From DAONBD01 sp964525485 (lineage in GTDB: Bacteria > Patescibacteriota > Gracilibacteria > UBA1369 > LOWO2-01-FULL-3), in the NCBI GenBank assembly GCA_964525485.1, contig CAZGHH010000020.1:1-15349 (forward strand): DNA of 15,349 nt, given 5' to 3'. A program made the translations under genes and the position numbers. Positions 6,732 through 14,112 of the stretch are shown piece after piece (position 1 is the first letter of the stretch; every line of letters begins with the position of its first letter). A model generated the notes under the pieces. That model had not been told where the DNA came from. It searched no databases and saw nothing but the letters and a program-made list of their open reading frames with translations.

Positions 6732-7610
6732 TTACAATAAACCGTTTTTGATCAAATATTTTCGAGAAGTCTTTTTAGAAGACTCGTTTTCAACAGTGCT
6801 ATTCAAGGCGCCGGCTTTTTCAAAAATGCCGGATTTTTCCAAGATGCCGCGTTGAATCCGATCAGGCATATTTAAGTTTTCATCAACATATTTGAGTTCG
6901 GATTTTTGTACCAATCTCGCGGCTTCCATAAAACTATCAAAAGATTCACCACAATCTCCCCAAAATCCATCCAAAACCTCATAAGTCATCGTTCCTTGTT
7001 CAATATAATAGTTATTTACATCTGTTATTTCGAGCTCTCCACGGCCTGACGGTTTGAGTCCGCGAACTATATCGAAAACTTGATAGTCATACATATATAC
7101 ACCTGTCACCGCGAAAGGCGAGTCGGGATTTTTTGGCTTTTCAGTGATTTTTTCTATCTTATCTCCGTTGATAGTCGGCACACCGTAACTTGTAGGATTA
7201 TCCACTTTTTTTAGGAATATTTTTGCACCTTTTGGCTCAAGCTCAAAAGAAGTAACAGCAGGGTGAATATCATCCTGCAAAATATTGTCTCCAAGAACTA
7301 TGCAAACCTTATCTCCACCCACAAATCTCTCCGCCAAAGCGAGAGCGTGAGCAATTCCTCCGGCTTCTTCTTGTACTTCATAAGTAAGTCTAAGACCTAG
7401 ATCTTTTCCAGATCCAAGTAACTCAAGAAAAGCGCCTGCGTGCCCTTTTCCGGAAACTATCAAAATATCCCTGATTCCGGCTCTTTTCAAAGTAAATAAC
7501 GGATAATAAATCATCGGTTTATTGTATACACCGAGTAGATGTTTATTGGTCACTTTTGTAAGCGGATATAATCTGGAACCAGTTCCTCCCGCAAGTATTA
7601 CTCCTTTCAT
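6732..7610 (-). CDS. rmlA: Glucose-1-phosphate thymidylyltransferase (dTDP-glucose pyrophosphorylase)
   Basis: RmlA joins glucose-1-phosphate and dTTP to give dTDP-glucose, the first step towards dTDP-L-rhamnose and related sugars for cell-surface polymers. The 292-residue protein opens with the nucleotide-binding loop GGTGSRLYPLT (8-18) and KPMIYYPLFTL. It continues with VLGDNIL (metal-binding Asp), the DNPTSYGV strand, ITEKP, AVTGVYMYD, and RGELEITDVNNYYIEQG. The region usually reading WLDTGT is here FWGDCGESFDSF, a mild divergence. The last ~40 residues are a low-complexity, Ser/Lys/Asn-rich tail not needed in the family. The start is the family start; the preceding bases contain no Shine-Dalgarno. 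A 95-bp gap holding the palindromic repeat separates it from rmlD upstream. rmlB and rmlC are not in the window. The nucleotidyltransferase family is secure; exact sugar specificity is inferred. Confidence 0.9.
   Translation of the reverse strand: MKGVILAGGTGSRLYPLTKVTNKHLLGVYNKPMIYYPLFTLKRAGIRDILIVSGKGHAGAFLELLGSGKDLGLRLTYEVQEEAGGIAHALALAERFVGGDKVCIVLGDNILQDDIHPAVTSFELEPKGAKIFLKKVDNPTSYGVPTINGDKIEKITEKPKNPDSPFAVTGVYMYDYQVFDIVRGLKPSGRGELEITDVNNYYIEQGTMTYEVLDGFWGDCGESFDSFMEAARLVQKSELKYVDENLNMPDRIQRGILEKSGIFEKAGALNSTVENESSKKTSRKYLIKNGLL
6768..6784 (+). terminator. Weak hairpin at the csaB/rmlA convergence
   Basis: AGTCTT (6768-6773) and AAGACT (6779-6784) pair around a 5-nt loop, followed on the plus strand by CGTTTTC. 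It lies inside the 3' end of rmlA and could end csaB transcripts. The short T-run makes this doubtful. Confidence 0.18.
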
Positions 7611-7666
7611 ATATTAGATTAGTTAACGATTGGAATTTAACACTAAAATAAAATTTAGTCTAGGGA

Positions 7667-7721
7667 TTCTACCCCGGGCTAGAAAAATCTTCAGGTTAGA
7701 AAATTCTACCCCGGGCTAGAA
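7667..7721 (-). repeat. Twin-palindrome repeat element, copy A, overlapping the rmlD stop
   Basis: Two identical 18-bp units, TTCTAGCCCGGGGTAGAA on the minus strand (7684-7667 and 7721-7704), lie 37 bp apart around the 19-bp spacer TTTTCTAACCTGAAGATTT. Each unit is a palindrome with 8 of 9 pairs. The gene-proximal unit provides the last four codons and stop of rmlD (Ser-Ser-Pro-Gly-TAG). A second copy in the opposite orientation lies at 12770-12824. The form recalls REP/BIME elements of other bacteria. A role in transcript 3' end stability or termination is possible, but the T-runs are short. Confidence 0.85.
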
Positions 7722-8608
7722 TTCAAATATTCTCTTAACGCTTCATCCCAAGCCCGAAGTCTCGGTAATTTTGTATTCAATAATATAGAATTCAAAGGTC
7801 TTTTTGCAGGAGTGGGGAAGTCAGATGTGGTAATTTTTTCGACATTCAAATCCATTCCGTTAATTTTAAAAATCTCGCTCGCAAACTCATTCCAATTCGT
7901 CACGTCATCATTGCTTTGGTGGTAAATCCCAAATTCCGGAATCGAACCCGAGTCATATTTCATAACAATATTATCAATCACACTTTGAGAGAGATCGGAA
8001 GTGAACGTCGGACAGCCAAATTGATCGCTTACTACAGCCAATTTTTCGCGTTTGCCTTCTATAACTTCGCGGCCAAGTTTCAGCATAGTATCGACAAAAT
8101 TTTTGCCACGATTTTCAATTCTTCGCCCATACAACCAAGAAGTTCTGAGGATATAGTATTTTTTTATGTTTTCCTCAATGCCTTTTTCACCTGCGAGCTT
8201 CGTCTCGCCATAATAATTCACAGGATTCGTGGGGTCATCTTCTTTATAACCTTCAAATAACGGCTTTTGTCCATCAAAAACGTAATCCGTGCTGAAATGC
8301 ACAAGTATCGCATCGAGAGGTGACAGGATTTTCGCAAGTTCCGTGGGAACAACAGCATTCAAAAGGTAAGAATTTTCGCGCTCGGTTTCAGCTAAATCAA
8401 CATTGGTATAAGCGATGCAATTTATCACTATATCAGGAGAAATTTTTATCATCACTTCGCGAAGTTTCACGGTATCGGTCACATCCAATTCAGAGTGATC
8501 AAATGTGAAAATTTCAATATCACCGCCCAAACGAGCCTTCGTGGTCTGCAATTTCTCAGGGAATTGATTTCCCAGCATCCCTTTTTTGCCGAGCAGGACT
8601 ATTTTCAT
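7706..8608 (-). CDS. rmlD: dTDP-4-dehydrorhamnose reductase
   Basis: RmlD reduces dTDP-4-dehydro-L-rhamnose to dTDP-L-rhamnose with NAD(P)H, the last step of the pathway that RmlA starts. The 300-residue protein is an extended short-chain dehydrogenase. It has a dinucleotide-binding glycine loop GKKGMLG (7-13), the VINCIAYTNVDLAE block (61-74), STDYVFDG (106-113), the catalytic Tyr-xxx-Lys as Y133-GET-K137, RTSWLYG, VSDQFGCPT, and the C-terminal RPLNSILLNTKL. The final residues, SSPG plus the stop, come from the palindromic repeat and have no counterpart in the family. The ATG gives the family N-terminus; no Shine-Dalgarno precedes it. It begins 17 nt after the proS stop with no promoter seen between, so it is probably carried on the proS transcript. 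Identification is strong. Confidence 0.92.
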   Translation of the reverse strand: MKIVLLGKKGMLGNQFPEKLQTTKARLGGDIEIFTFDHSELDVTDTVKLREVMIKISPDIVINCIAYTNVDLAETERENSYLLNAVVPTELAKILSPLDAILVHFSTDYVFDGQKPLFEGYKEDDPTNPVNYYGETKLAGEKGIEENIKKYYILRTSWLYGRRIENRGKNFVDTMLKLGREVIEGKREKLAVVSDQFGCPTFTSDLSQSVIDNIVMKYDSGSIPEFGIYHQSNDDVTNWNEFASEIFKINGMDLNVEKITTSDFPTPAKRPLNSILLNTKLPRLRAWDEALREYLNSSPG

Positions 8609-8625
8609 GGAATTTATTACGTGAG

Positions 8626-10413
8626 CTATGCTTTGATGAATTTCGCGACTTCTTTAATAACATCTTTCAACGCGACGTTTTTGGCTTCAGATGGTTTACC
8701 AGAGGCGCCAGAAGCGGTAGAGGCGTCAGAGGCGCCAGAGGCCATTGGTGCTCGCTCTTTCCATTCGACCGAATCTTTTTCGAGTGTGCGTTTACTGATA
8801 ACTATACGCAGTGGCAAACCAATGAGGTCTGCATCTTTGAATTTCACTCCGGCTGAGTCAGCGCGATCGTCGTACAAGACTTCGATTCCGGATTTCTGCA
8901 ATTCTTCATAAAGTGCTTCTGCTTTTTTCACAACTTCTTCGTCACCACCGAGAGTAATTAGGTGAATGTGATATGGAGCGACTGATTTTGGCCAGATAAT
9001 ACCGTTTTCATCATGACAAGCTTCTACGATTGTACCGACAAGGCGTGTATTTCCGATGCCATAACAACCCATGAATACAGGAACTTGTTTCTGGTCTTTG
9101 TTCGTGACAGTGAAGCCGACCGCGTCTGTGAATTTTCTGCCGAGTTTGAAAATGTTTCCGGCTTCGATCGCTTTTTCTTCACGTAAGTTACCTCCGCATT
9201 TGCCACATTTGAATGAACCACGGACTTGGACAAAATCAGCAAAATCCTCGACTGTATAATCTGTTCCGATGTTCACATTAATGATATCGACATCTTTTGC
9301 ATTCGCTCCGGTGATGATGTTCGTGACATTTTTGATTGAATGATCACCGATAAAAGAAATTTTTACCTGTTTAGGCATATTCACAGGTCCGATAAACCCC
9401 TGAACCAAACCGGCTTTTTTTAACATCTCAGGTGATGCGGGACGAATCTGTTTTTTGAAATATTTTTCTACTTTTAACTCATTAATTTGAAGATCTCCAC
9501 GAATGCAAATTCCAACCAATCCATCGCCATCAACTTCATAAACAACTGTTTTTAAAATTTTCCAAGCGGGACATCCATGTAATTCGCATCCAGCCTCGAT
9601 AGAAGGTCCGCGTCGAGCTTCAACTTCTTTCATCGGCAATGGTTTTTCTTTCACAGGGCCTTTCTCTACATTATCAAAATCTTCCGGCTCAGCATATTTC
9701 CCTTGTGCAATTTCGATATTTTGAGCGGCTCCGCATTTATCACAAATCAAAATCGTGTCCTCGCCGGCAGACGTGAGAATGCTGAATTCATGCGAGAATT
9801 TATCGGAAAATGCTCCGCCTGATGCTTCAATCATATATGACTTCAGTCCGCAACGCGCGTACACATTTGTATATGCGATCTTGCAGCGATCATAATATGC
9901 GTCGAGATCTTCTTCTGTTAAATGAAAACTGTACATGTCCTTCATGCCGAATTCGCGCCCGCGAAGCACACCTGATTTCGCGCGTGGTTCATTTCTGAAT
10001 TTCGTCTGAATTTGATAAACCGCCAAAGGCAAGTCTTTGTACGATTTGATAAATGTTTTCACTAGGGGAGTGACAACTTCTTCATGCGATGGGCCAAGTA
10101 CAAATTCCTGATCATCAGTCCCGCGAGTCCTATAAAGAACGCTATCCATAATTTGATCACGGCCGGTGGTCTTCCAGATCTCTCTGGAGTGCAAAACCGG
10201 CATAAAGATTTCCTGTCCATCGACCTTGTTCATCTCGTCGCGGATGATATTATTCACCTTTCCGAGGACACGTAGTCCCAGTGGCAAAAAATTATAAATT
10301 CCGGCAGCCTGTTTTTCAATGAAACCTCCCTGTGTTAACAATCGAGCATTCACAGAGTCCGCATCCGTAGGTGCGCTGTATCTCGTCTTTCCAAAAAGTT
10401 TTGAATATCTCAT
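8626..10413 (-). CDS. proS: Prolyl-tRNA synthetase, bacterial type with editing domain
   Basis: This class II synthetase charges tRNA-Pro. From the ATG at 10413 it has 595 residues (E. coli, 572). Motif 1 lies near 43-71 (LPLGLRVLGK...IFMPVL), motif 2 is FRNE (139-142) with RGREFGMKDMYSF, and motif 3 is GCYGIGNTR (449-457). Between motifs 2 and 3 lies the ~180-residue editing insertion, with the KILKTVVY lysine strand, GDLQINELK and ITGAN, so Ala-tRNA-Pro editing is probably retained. CxxC pairs occur at 224-227 and 403-406. The C-terminal anticodon-binding domain (from ~480) carries a Ser/Ala/Gly repeat (about 558-572) before the last helix. The frame could start 15 codons earlier at 10458, but that ATG lies upstream of the likely transcription start, and MRYSKLFGKT is the normal family start. 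Identity is secure. Confidence 0.96.
   Translation of the reverse strand: MRYSKLFGKTRYSAPTDADSVNARLLTQGGFIEKQAAGIYNFLPLGLRVLGKVNNIIRDEMNKVDGQEIFMPVLHSREIWKTTGRDQIMDSVLYRTRGTDDQEFVLGPSHEEVVTPLVKTFIKSYKDLPLAVYQIQTKFRNEPRAKSGVLRGREFGMKDMYSFHLTEEDLDAYYDRCKIAYTNVYARCGLKSYMIEASGGAFSDKFSHEFSILTSAGEDTILICDKCGAAQNIEIAQGKYAEPEDFDNVEKGPVKEKPLPMKEVEARRGPSIEAGCELHGCPAWKILKTVVYEVDGDGLVGICIRGDLQINELKVEKYFKKQIRPASPEMLKKAGLVQGFIGPVNMPKQVKISFIGDHSIKNVTNIITGANAKDVDIINVNIGTDYTVEDFADFVQVRGSFKCGKCGGNLREEKAIEAGNIFKLGRKFTDAVGFTVTNKDQKQVPVFMGCYGIGNTRLVGTIVEACHDENGIIWPKSVAPYHIHLITLGGDEEVVKKAEALYEELQKSGIEVLYDDRADSAGVKFKDADLIGLPLRIVISKRTLEKDSVEWKERAPMASGASDASTASGASGKPSEAKNVALKDVIKEVAKFIKA
8701..8739. repeat. Short direct repeats inside the proS C-terminus
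   Basis: The 12-mer AGAGGCGCCAGA occurs at 8701-8712 and 8728-8739, 27 bp (nine codons) apart, with a one-base variant AGAGGCGTCAGA at 8719-8730. Read as proS, it gives the low-complexity ASGASDASTASGASG segment. It looks like in-frame expansion by slippage. Confidence 0.6.
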
Positions 10414-10420
10414 ATATATT

Positions 10421-10465
10421 GGTAAATTTACCCGATAAATATACCAAAAAATTACCAAACATCAA
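10421..10465 (-). promoter_or_regulatory. proS promoter with overlapping palindrome
   Basis: On the minus strand TTGATG (10465-10460), 16 bp, then TATATT (10443-10438). Transcription would start near 10431, about 18 nt before the chosen ATG at 10413. The perfect 12-bp palindrome GGTAAATTTACC (10421-10432) covers the start point, and two further TTGGTA motifs lie in the spacer. This suggests a regulated promoter inside the infB-proS gap and supports the shorter ProS start. Confidence 0.4.
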
Positions 10466-10517
10466 AAAGAAACAGCTTACAACCACATATTTATCAGTAG
10501 TTTTTGTCACATCGAAA

Positions 10518-12716
10518 CTACACTCTAGCTTCACCCAATCCTCTCTGGTGTTTTTCCATTCTATAAGCCTCGAAAACATCTCCAGCTTGAACTTTTATAT
10601 TGCCAGCATATTTAATACCACATTCTTCACCCTCACTTACATCCGGAGCAGGAGTGACACCGCGTTGCAATGAAACCATTTGAGCATCCTGAGTGAGAAT
10701 TTCATCTTTGCGTATAACTCGAAGTTTTGAATCTTTTGTGATTTTTCCACCGGTCACGCGACATCCGACGATCATTTCCTTTTTCTTTGTTAAGAAGATC
10801 TGCATAACTTCAGCTTTGCCAAGTTCAACAGTTACGATGTCAGGCTCTAGCAAGCCGGAAAGCAATTTTTTAACATCATCAAGTAATTCATAAATAATCT
10901 TGTACATTCTCACCTCAACATGTTCATTTTCAGCAGTGGTTTTCGCATGAGGAGAATCGAAATCCGCATGGAATCCGATCACAAATCCTTTTGAAGCGGA
11001 AGCCATCATGATATCTGATTCGTTGATATGTCCGACACCTGAGTGAATTATTTTGAGAGCGACATCTTCGTCTTTGATCTTCGCGAGAGAACCTTTAATG
11101 GCTTCGAGAGAACCTTTTGTATCAGCTTTAATAATTAATTTCAACATTTTATCGGATTTCACTGTTGTTATTAATTGAGAGAGAGAAGATCCTCCAGATT
11201 CTTTTGCTTGTTTTTGCATTAATCCTATACATTCAGCTTTTTGACGAGCTGATTTTTCATCAGGCATAGCTTGTAAAATATCTCCACTAAAAGGAGTCTT
11301 ATCCAATCCGGCAATTCTGACAGGAGCCGATGGGGGAGCCTCAGTTATTTTCTTGCCACTTGAATTAAACATCGCTTTCACTTTTCCAAAACTACTTCCA
11401 ACTACAACACAATCACCAACTTTCAAAGTGCCAGTATTCACCAAAACAGTCGCAACAGGCCCGATACTGTGATCCAAATGAGCTTCTACGACAGTTCCAA
11501 CTGCAGCACGATCAGGATTCGCCTTCAAATTTTCCATATCAGCGACCAACAAAATCATGTCCAAAATATCGTCGATGCCTTCACCCTTCAAAGCCGAAAT
11601 CGGCACACAAATAGTTTTTCCTCCCCAATCTTCAGGTTGAAGTCCATGCTCCGCCAACTGACCTTTGACCAAGTCAGGATTGGCAGTTGGTTTATCCATT
11701 TTATTGATAGCAACGATGATAGGAACTTCAGCTTCTTTCGCGTGATTAATAGCTTCAACAGTTTGAGGTTTTATACCTTCATCAGCCGCAACGACAAGGA
11801 TCGCAATATCAGTAACTTTCGCACCGCGAGCACGCATCTCAGTAAAAGCTTCATGTCCAGGAGTGTCTAGAAAAGTTATCAAACGTCCTTTCTTCTCAAC
11901 CTGGTATGCACCAATGTGCTGAGTAATACCTCCGGATTCGGACGCAACAACGTTCGTGGAACGAATTGCATCTAGAAGTTTTGTTTTCCCGTGATCGACG
12001 TGTCCCATTACTACAACGACCGGCGGTCGAGTCTTCAATACAGTCTCGTCTTCCTCTTTCAATAAATTTGTAATATCTCTGCCAAGAATTTCGTCTGCAC
12101 TGGCAACGGTATGTTTTTGTTTAACTTTAATTCCCAAATCTTCGGAAATAATCAAAACAGTCTCGAAATCGATCTGTTGATTGATATTCGCCAAAATTCC
12201 ATTTTTCATTAATTCTCCAATAATCTTCGCGACCGAAATACCCGATTTTTCAGCCAATTCCTTCACCGAAATCGTCTCAAGAATTTCTACGATTTTATGG
12301 CCTTTTGCATCTATTTGCACGACTTCAGGTCGAGGCACGTTTTCTTCAGGTTTTTTCTTTTTGTCATCACCTTTTCCGGCAGTCTTCTTTCTTTGACTTT
12401 TGACTACTTCTTTTTCTAGTTGTTGATGAATTAATTCATCATACACATCAGCAACATCGTCCGTATTAACATCGGTTTCTAATTTCAAACCCTCGTCAGC
12501 ACCGACTTCTTCGGAAACAGACGAATTTTTTCCGGAGGCATTCACGGAAGCGTTTCCAGAGACATTCCCACCTTTTAATTCAGCCAAAATTAATTCAGCT
12601 ATGTCGTCTTCGACAGTCTTAGCGGTTGACTTTACCTCAAACCCAAGTTCCTTCAACTTGAGCCTTAAATCTTTTTGAGTAATTTCTAATTTTTTTGCTA
12701 AATCAGCTAGTTTCAT
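10518..12716 (-). CDS. infB: Translation initiation factor IF-2
   Basis: IF-2 is the GTPase that brings fMet-tRNA to the 30S subunit and promotes subunit joining. The 732-residue protein has an IF2N-type helical module at the start (1-48), a low-complexity linker (Asn/Ser/Gly/Val-rich at ~49-68, then acidic and Lys-rich to ~130), and a second IF2N module (~148-200). The G domain follows: G1 GHVDHGKT (238-245), G2 in GGITQHIGAY (262-271), G3 DTPGH (284-288), G4 NKMD (338-341), G5 SAL (374-376). Domains II, III and the tRNA-binding C-terminal barrel follow, ending in KVQAGDVFEAYRMEKH. The N-terminal linker is shorter than in E. coli, close to the Gram-positive pattern. The ATG opens with the typical MKLADLAKKL; there is no Shine-Dalgarno. 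It follows rmuC after a 92-bp gap holding repeat copy B, and precedes proS by 104 bp. Confidence 0.97.
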   Translation of the reverse strand: MKLADLAKKLEITQKDLRLKLKELGFEVKSTAKTVEDDIAELILAELKGGNVSGNASVNASGKNSSVSEEVGADEGLKLETDVNTDDVADVYDELIHQQLEKEVVKSQRKKTAGKGDDKKKKPEENVPRPEVVQIDAKGHKIVEILETISVKELAEKSGISVAKIIGELMKNGILANINQQIDFETVLIISEDLGIKVKQKHTVASADEILGRDITNLLKEEDETVLKTRPPVVVVMGHVDHGKTKLLDAIRSTNVVASESGGITQHIGAYQVEKKGRLITFLDTPGHEAFTEMRARGAKVTDIAILVVAADEGIKPQTVEAINHAKEAEVPIIVAINKMDKPTANPDLVKGQLAEHGLQPEDWGGKTICVPISALKGEGIDDILDMILLVADMENLKANPDRAAVGTVVEAHLDHSIGPVATVLVNTGTLKVGDCVVVGSSFGKVKAMFNSSGKKITEAPPSAPVRIAGLDKTPFSGDILQAMPDEKSARQKAECIGLMQKQAKESGGSSLSQLITTVKSDKMLKLIIKADTKGSLEAIKGSLAKIKDEDVALKIIHSGVGHINESDIMMASASKGFVIGFHADFDSPHAKTTAENEHVEVRMYKIIYELLDDVKKLLSGLLEPDIVTVELGKAEVMQIFLTKKKEMIVGCRVTGGKITKDSKLRVIRKDEILTQDAQMVSLQRGVTPAPDVSEGEECGIKYAGNIKVQAGDVFEAYRMEKHQRGLGEARV

Positions 12717-12726
12717 AACGCGAAGT

Positions 12727-12755
12727 AGTCTAAGAGATTAATAGGTTAAAGTAAA
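12727..12755 (-). promoter_or_regulatory. infB: Possible infB promoter
   Basis: On the minus strand TTTACT (12755-12750), 17 bp, then TAGACT (12732-12727), four of six matches each. The start point would fall only a few bases before the infB ATG (12716), giving an almost leaderless mRNA. Weak on its own. Confidence 0.25.
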
Positions 12756-12769
12756 GGTGAAATCTTTAA

Positions 12770-12824
12770 ATTTAGCCCGGGGTAGATTTTTTTAACCTGG
12801 AAGATTTTCTAGCCCGGGCTAGAT
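12770..12824 (+). repeat. Twin-palindrome repeat element, copy B, overlapping the rmuC stop
   Basis: On the plus strand ATTTAGCCCGGGGTAGAT (12770-12787), a 19-bp spacer TTTTTTAACCTGGAAGATT, then TTCTAGCCCGGGCTAGAT (12807-12824). Unit spacing is 37 bp, exactly as in copy A. The spacer matches the minus-strand spacer of copy A apart from one substitution and one shifted base, so B is copy A in reverse orientation. The second unit contains a perfect 16-bp palindrome (12808-12823) and encodes the last four residues and stop of rmuC (Ser-Ser-Pro-Gly-TAG). Confidence 0.85.
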
Positions 12825-13930
12825 TCTGACAATGCCTTCACGACAGATTCACCTCCTCCTTTTTCCGCCACCTGATCCAGCTTGCTAGAAAATTTTTGAA
12901 GTCTTTTTTCTGAATTATCATAACTGGACTGAGCGTGTCCCAAGTGTTTGCCTACAAGTTCAAAATCTTCAGCAAATTTCCCGAAATCATTATTCAACCT
13001 TGCCAAATTATTGAAAATATCTCTAGCGCTTTTTTCGATCTGCATTCCGCGCAGACCGATTAATATCGTATGAAGATAAATATTGAAACTATTTGGTGAA
13101 ACCGGGATTACACGCTTCGACAAGCCGTATTGAGAGATAGACTCGTCGGCACTCTCTTTAATGATAGTTTCGTAATAAACATTCTCTGCAGGGATATACA
13201 TGAGAGCGAAATCAAAAGTACCTTCATCCGGCAAAATATATTTTTTAGCAATTGCATCGATATGTCTCTTCACATCCGAAACGAAAAGCTTCCTAAAACT
13301 AGCCTGCTCTTTTTCATCTTTGCACTCGATCATTTTCTTGAAATTTTCCAATGGAAATTTTGCGTCGACAGGGACGAGCTGATCATTGCGTAGATGCACG
13401 ACCGCATCTACAGTTTCACCACTTTTAAATCTATATTGAAGACTGTATTGTTCCTTCGTGAAAATTTGAGACAATAACTCCTCGAGGAAAAGTTCCCCCA
13501 ATCCTCCGCGCAATTTCGGTGATTTTAAAATATCCTGCAATGAAGTCAGGTCCTTCGCCATGTCGTGTATTTTTTTATTGGATTCCTTCACTTCAGCGAT
13601 CGTGGCAGTCACGCCTTTTATCACATTCGCGGAATTATCAAGTCTCTCATTGATTGATTTTTGTTGTCTTTGCAAAATTTCAACATTTTCTTTCAATCTA
13701 TTGTCTACTGAGCCCGTCACTTTATTTAGTTGTTCGAGTAGAGTGGATGTGACCGTATTTAAATTTTGAGTGACATTTTGATTTAATCCATCAAGTCTGC
13801 GATTCAATTCCAAAACAGCTTGATTTGTCGCGTCATTGTCGGAAGTTTTACCTTTTTGCATAGCGAAATAAACCGCGACAACAACGGCTCCAACAGCGAC
13901 GACAGTTAAGATTAAAAGTGCAATATCCAT
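12809..13930 (-). CDS. rmuC: RmuC family DNA recombination-limiting protein
   Basis: RmuC proteins are membrane-anchored, coiled-coil proteins with a restriction-nuclease-like domain; in E. coli loss of rmuC raises inversion between short inverted repeats. The 373-residue product has an N-terminal membrane helix (~4-23, followed by MQKGK), a coiled coil of about residues 35-135, and the RmuC domain from ~135: KSPKLRGGLGELFLEELL (RG..GE at 141-146), FKSGETVDAVV, LVPVDAKFPLENF (186-197), and a YIPAENVYYE block. The C-terminal ~60 residues are helical. The last residues, SSPG and the stop, come from the palindromic repeat. The ATG has no Shine-Dalgarno and may be nearly at the 5' end of the mRNA. 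It is divergent from the CARDB gene and first in the rmuC-infB-proS series. Family assignment is strong; biochemical activity is poorly known for the whole family. Confidence 0.92.
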   Translation of the reverse strand: MDIALLILTVVAVGAVVVAVYFAMQKGKTSDNDATNQAVLELNRRLDGLNQNVTQNLNTVTSTLLEQLNKVTGSVDNRLKENVEILQRQQKSINERLDNSANVIKGVTATIAEVKESNKKIHDMAKDLTSLQDILKSPKLRGGLGELFLEELLSQIFTKEQYSLQYRFKSGETVDAVVHLRNDQLVPVDAKFPLENFKKMIECKDEKEQASFRKLFVSDVKRHIDAIAKKYILPDEGTFDFALMYIPAENVYYETIIKESADESISQYGLSKRVIPVSPNSFNIYLHTILIGLRGMQIEKSARDIFNNLARLNNDFGKFAEDFELVGKHLGHAQSSYDNSEKRLQKFSSKLDQVAEKGGGESVVKALSESSPG

Positions 13931-13938
13931 ATGCCGTC

Positions 13939-13989
13939 AACATAAAGAATTTAAAGAGATTTTGCAAGGACGATCTTTTTTAGTATATT
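13939..13989. promoter_or_regulatory. Back-to-back promoters sharing a palindromic TTGCAA box
   Basis: TTGCAA (13962-13967) is its own reverse complement. Reading plus it is followed by 16 bp and TATATT (13984-13989), which would drive the CARDB gene with a leader of about 117 nt. Reading minus it is followed by 17 bp and TATGTT (13944-13939), which would start rmuC at or next to its ATG. Both assignments are by eye; the plus one is the better match. Confidence 0.35.
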
Positions 13990-14041
13990 TCAAGGAGACG
14001 GAGAAATAGACAGTTGAATTAATTATCGGAAAAATAAAACG

Positions 14042-14112
14042 AATCTAATCCTTTTACATAAATCTATTCAAACCAATCAATCTTCCCTCAACTCAACTTA
14101 AACCCACTCACT
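14042..14112 (+). promoter_or_regulatory. G-free 5' leader before the CARDB gene
   Basis: From 14042 to the ATG at 14113 there is not a single G in 71 bases, only A, C and T, on the coding strand. Such RNA cannot form G:C or G:U pairs within itself and has no Shine-Dalgarno. It probably keeps the start codon open for initiation without 16S rRNA pairing, or for binding of ribosomal protein S1. Confidence 0.5.

Noticed and set aside
7667..7721. Two identical 18-bp units as a minimal CRISPR array
   Set aside because: Units are palindromic, only two occur, the 19-bp spacer is short, the same spacer recurs at the other copy, and no cas gene is near.
8495..8911. Plus-strand 138-codon frame with a Pro-Glu-Ala repeat
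   Set aside because: It is the shadow of the rmlD start and the Ser/Ala/Gly repeat at the end of proS, both secure genes on the minus strand.
10414..10458. Longer ProS start at 10458 adding 15 residues
   Set aside because: The extra residues (MVIFWYIYRVNLPIY) have no family counterpart and would be encoded upstream of the inferred transcription start.
11627..11638. AATCTTCAGGTT in infB matching the repeat spacer
   Set aside because: A 12-base match within conserved coding sequence (LQPEDW) with no palindromic units nearby; treated as chance.
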